Assembly (NCBI GenBank): GCA_003153055.1
Contig: PMBV01000290.1
Coordinates: 8,354-14,574, forward strand
DNA length: 6,221 bases
Direction: 5' to 3'
DNA from: Myxococcales bacterium
GTDB lineage: Bacteria > Myxococcota > Myxococcia > Myxococcales > Myxococcaceae
Under the pieces are notes generated by a model, which made no database searches, had not been told where the DNA came from, and saw nothing but the letters and a program-made list of their open reading frames with translations. The translations under genes were made by a program, and so were the position numbers. Shown here piece after piece: positions 5,116 through 6,221 of this stretch (positions within the stretch are counted from its first letter, which is position 1; every line of letters begins with the position of its first letter).

Positions 5116-6221
5116 TCACCGTCGTCGTGCCGCGGTCTTCTTCGGTGGGCGAGGACGCTCAACGCCCTGATTCCCCTTGCGTTGAGGGGGCCGAGACTCC
5201 GGCGCCGGTCGATTGTCTGACTTGCCCTCGCGCTCGACGCCGAAGTGAAACAGGCGCTTGACGACGAGGGTGGCGTAGCTGCCTGGGGGCAGGGTGAAGG
5301 CCACGTTGACCTTGGTGAACCCCCGGTTGATTTCGTCGGGGCGGGGTTTCCCGAGCACCAACTTGTGCGGGTAGACCAGCAGCGGGCGCTCCTCGTGCTT
5401 GAAGTAGAGGTAGCGAGGCGCGGCCTCGATGCGGAGCTGTGCGAGGGTGAGCTTCTCTTTGCCCAGCACCCACCGTACGGCCTCCTCGACCTTGGGGTCG
5501 GTGAAGGTGGTGTCGGGTGCGAGCAGCGGGACCGAGGCGCCGCGGAGGTACGCGAGCACCTCGGGCGCGGCCTCCCGGTGGTGCAGCAAGGTCCCCGCCT
5601 GGTACGGCATGGGGAACAGGTGCTCCCGGGGCAACACGAGCTGGAGCAGGCGCCGGGCACTCTCGTTCCACAGGTACGACTGGTACGTGAAGAGCAGGAG
5701 CGCGCGGTAGTCGGAGTCGATCTGGAGGAACGCATTGACGAAGTCCTCCGGGGTGTCGCGCAGCGCCCGCAAGATGCGCTGGTACTTCTGGTTCGCTTCG
5801 TATGGGCACCGAGCGTTCCAGTGGCCCCAGTTCTCGCGCCAGAAGGCCTTCACCTTGGCGTCGTCGGTGACGTCGAGCGGAGAAGGGACCGCCAGGTAGT
5901 TGTGCAGCGCTGCCTCGAAGTCTCCGCGGAGGAGATCCTTCGCGATGTAGCCCTGGCCGTGCTTGAGGCTGCCGAAGCGCTGGCTGTCGAAGTAGTTGAT
6001 GACCCCGAGGCGGGCGATTTCGGACGCGGCGATGTTCACCTCTTGCAGCTCGGCCTCGCGGATTTCTCGCACCGTCACGGCGAAGCGGTTGGAGGTGGTG
6101 TTCTTGGCCGAGAGCGCGTGGTCCGTTCGCCCGAGGAACTTGAGCCTCAGGTCGGGCTCCTGCAGGTCGACCTCGAAGTCTCTCACCGCGATGAGCTGCT
6201 CGGTGCGGCCCTGCTTGTCCT
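5116..6221 (-). CDS. truD: tRNA pseudouridine(13) synthase TruD, 5' end outside window
   Basis: Isomerises uridine 13 in the D-arm of certain tRNAs to pseudouridine; cytosolic. The frame is open to the window edge and reads KDKQGRTEQLIAVRDFEVD, so the gene continues beyond 6221; the GTG at 6186 is internal, not the start. The Asp codon at 6217-6219 is the catalytic aspartate of the TruD KD motif. Further family motifs are SNRFAVTV, the signature NYFDSQRFGS and YQSYLWNE. The last resembles the QSY(V/L)(W/F)N form I recall from archaeal and eukaryotic Pus7 proteins more than E. coli TruD. About 368 codons are visible, so with the missing N-terminus it is longer than E. coli TruD. The final 40 or so residues form a Pro/Arg/Lys-rich tail (RPAPESRPPQRKGNQG... 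ending TAARRR) with no recognised fold, possibly RNA-binding. Stop TGA at 5118-5116. Same strand as the sigma operon. Confidence 0.94.
   Translation of the reverse strand, partial: DKQGRTEQLIAVRDFEVDLQEPDLRLKFLGRTDHALSAKNTTSNRFAVTVREIREAELQEVNIAASEIARLGVINYFDSQRFGSLKHGQGYIAKDLLRGDFEAALHNYLAVPSPLDVTDDAKVKAFWRENWGHWNARCPYEANQKYQRILRALRDTPEDFVNAFLQIDSDYRALLLFTYQSYLWNESARRLLQLVLPREHLFPMPYQAGTLLHHREAAPEVLAYLRGASVPLLAPDTTFTDPKVEEAVRWVLGKEKLTLAQLRIEAAPRYLYFKHEERPLLVYPHKLVLGKPRPDEINRGFTKVNVAFTLPPGSYATLVVKRLFHFGVEREGKSDNRPAPESRPPQRKGNQGVERPRPPKKTAARRR

Overview
The window is GC-rich and nearly all of its codons end in G or C. The gene set is a mitochondrial-like PruA, a Fur-family repressor, an ECF sigma operon with an STN/bactofilin-like membrane protein, and a PUS7-like TruD. 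This suggests a deltaproteobacterium in the broad sense, most likely Myxococcota. That placement is inference; no phylogenetic marker was searched.

Left part, plus strand (1-1590): the C-terminal half of 1-pyrroline-5-carboxylate dehydrogenase (proline catabolism) runs directly into a Fur-family metal-responsive regulator. Right behind the regulator lies a wrecked DmeF/CzcD-type cation-efflux gene. Its His-rich loop, TM5 metal site and cytosolic C-terminal domain are still readable, but they sit in two frames, the segment between them is deleted, and the N-terminal half is absent. The regulator has apparently outlived a metal-efflux partner.

Middle (1591-2531): about 940 bp between converging transcription units with no intact gene I can support. 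It contains two diverged inverted copies of a repeat of about 90 bp near its edges, a 40-bp near-perfect palindrome, and a short stretch that reads like the N-terminus of a second Fur-family protein. It looks like decayed or mobile DNA.

Right part, minus strand (2532-5043): a tightly coupled three-gene operon. In transcription order it encodes an ECF sigma factor, a small membrane protein without a zinc motif that probably acts as its anti-sigma factor, and a 463-residue membrane protein. The last protein joins an STN (secretin/TonB short N-terminal) domain, a Pro-rich linker, a coiled coil, a bactofilin-like beta-helix with 19-residue rungs and a multi-pass C-terminal membrane domain. Both junctions are ATGA overlaps. 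The most interesting hypothesis in the window is that this is a cell-envelope signalling module in which the third protein is sensor or effector. Upstream on the same strand is truD (tRNA pseudouridine-13 synthase), cut by the window edge just before its catalytic aspartate motif.
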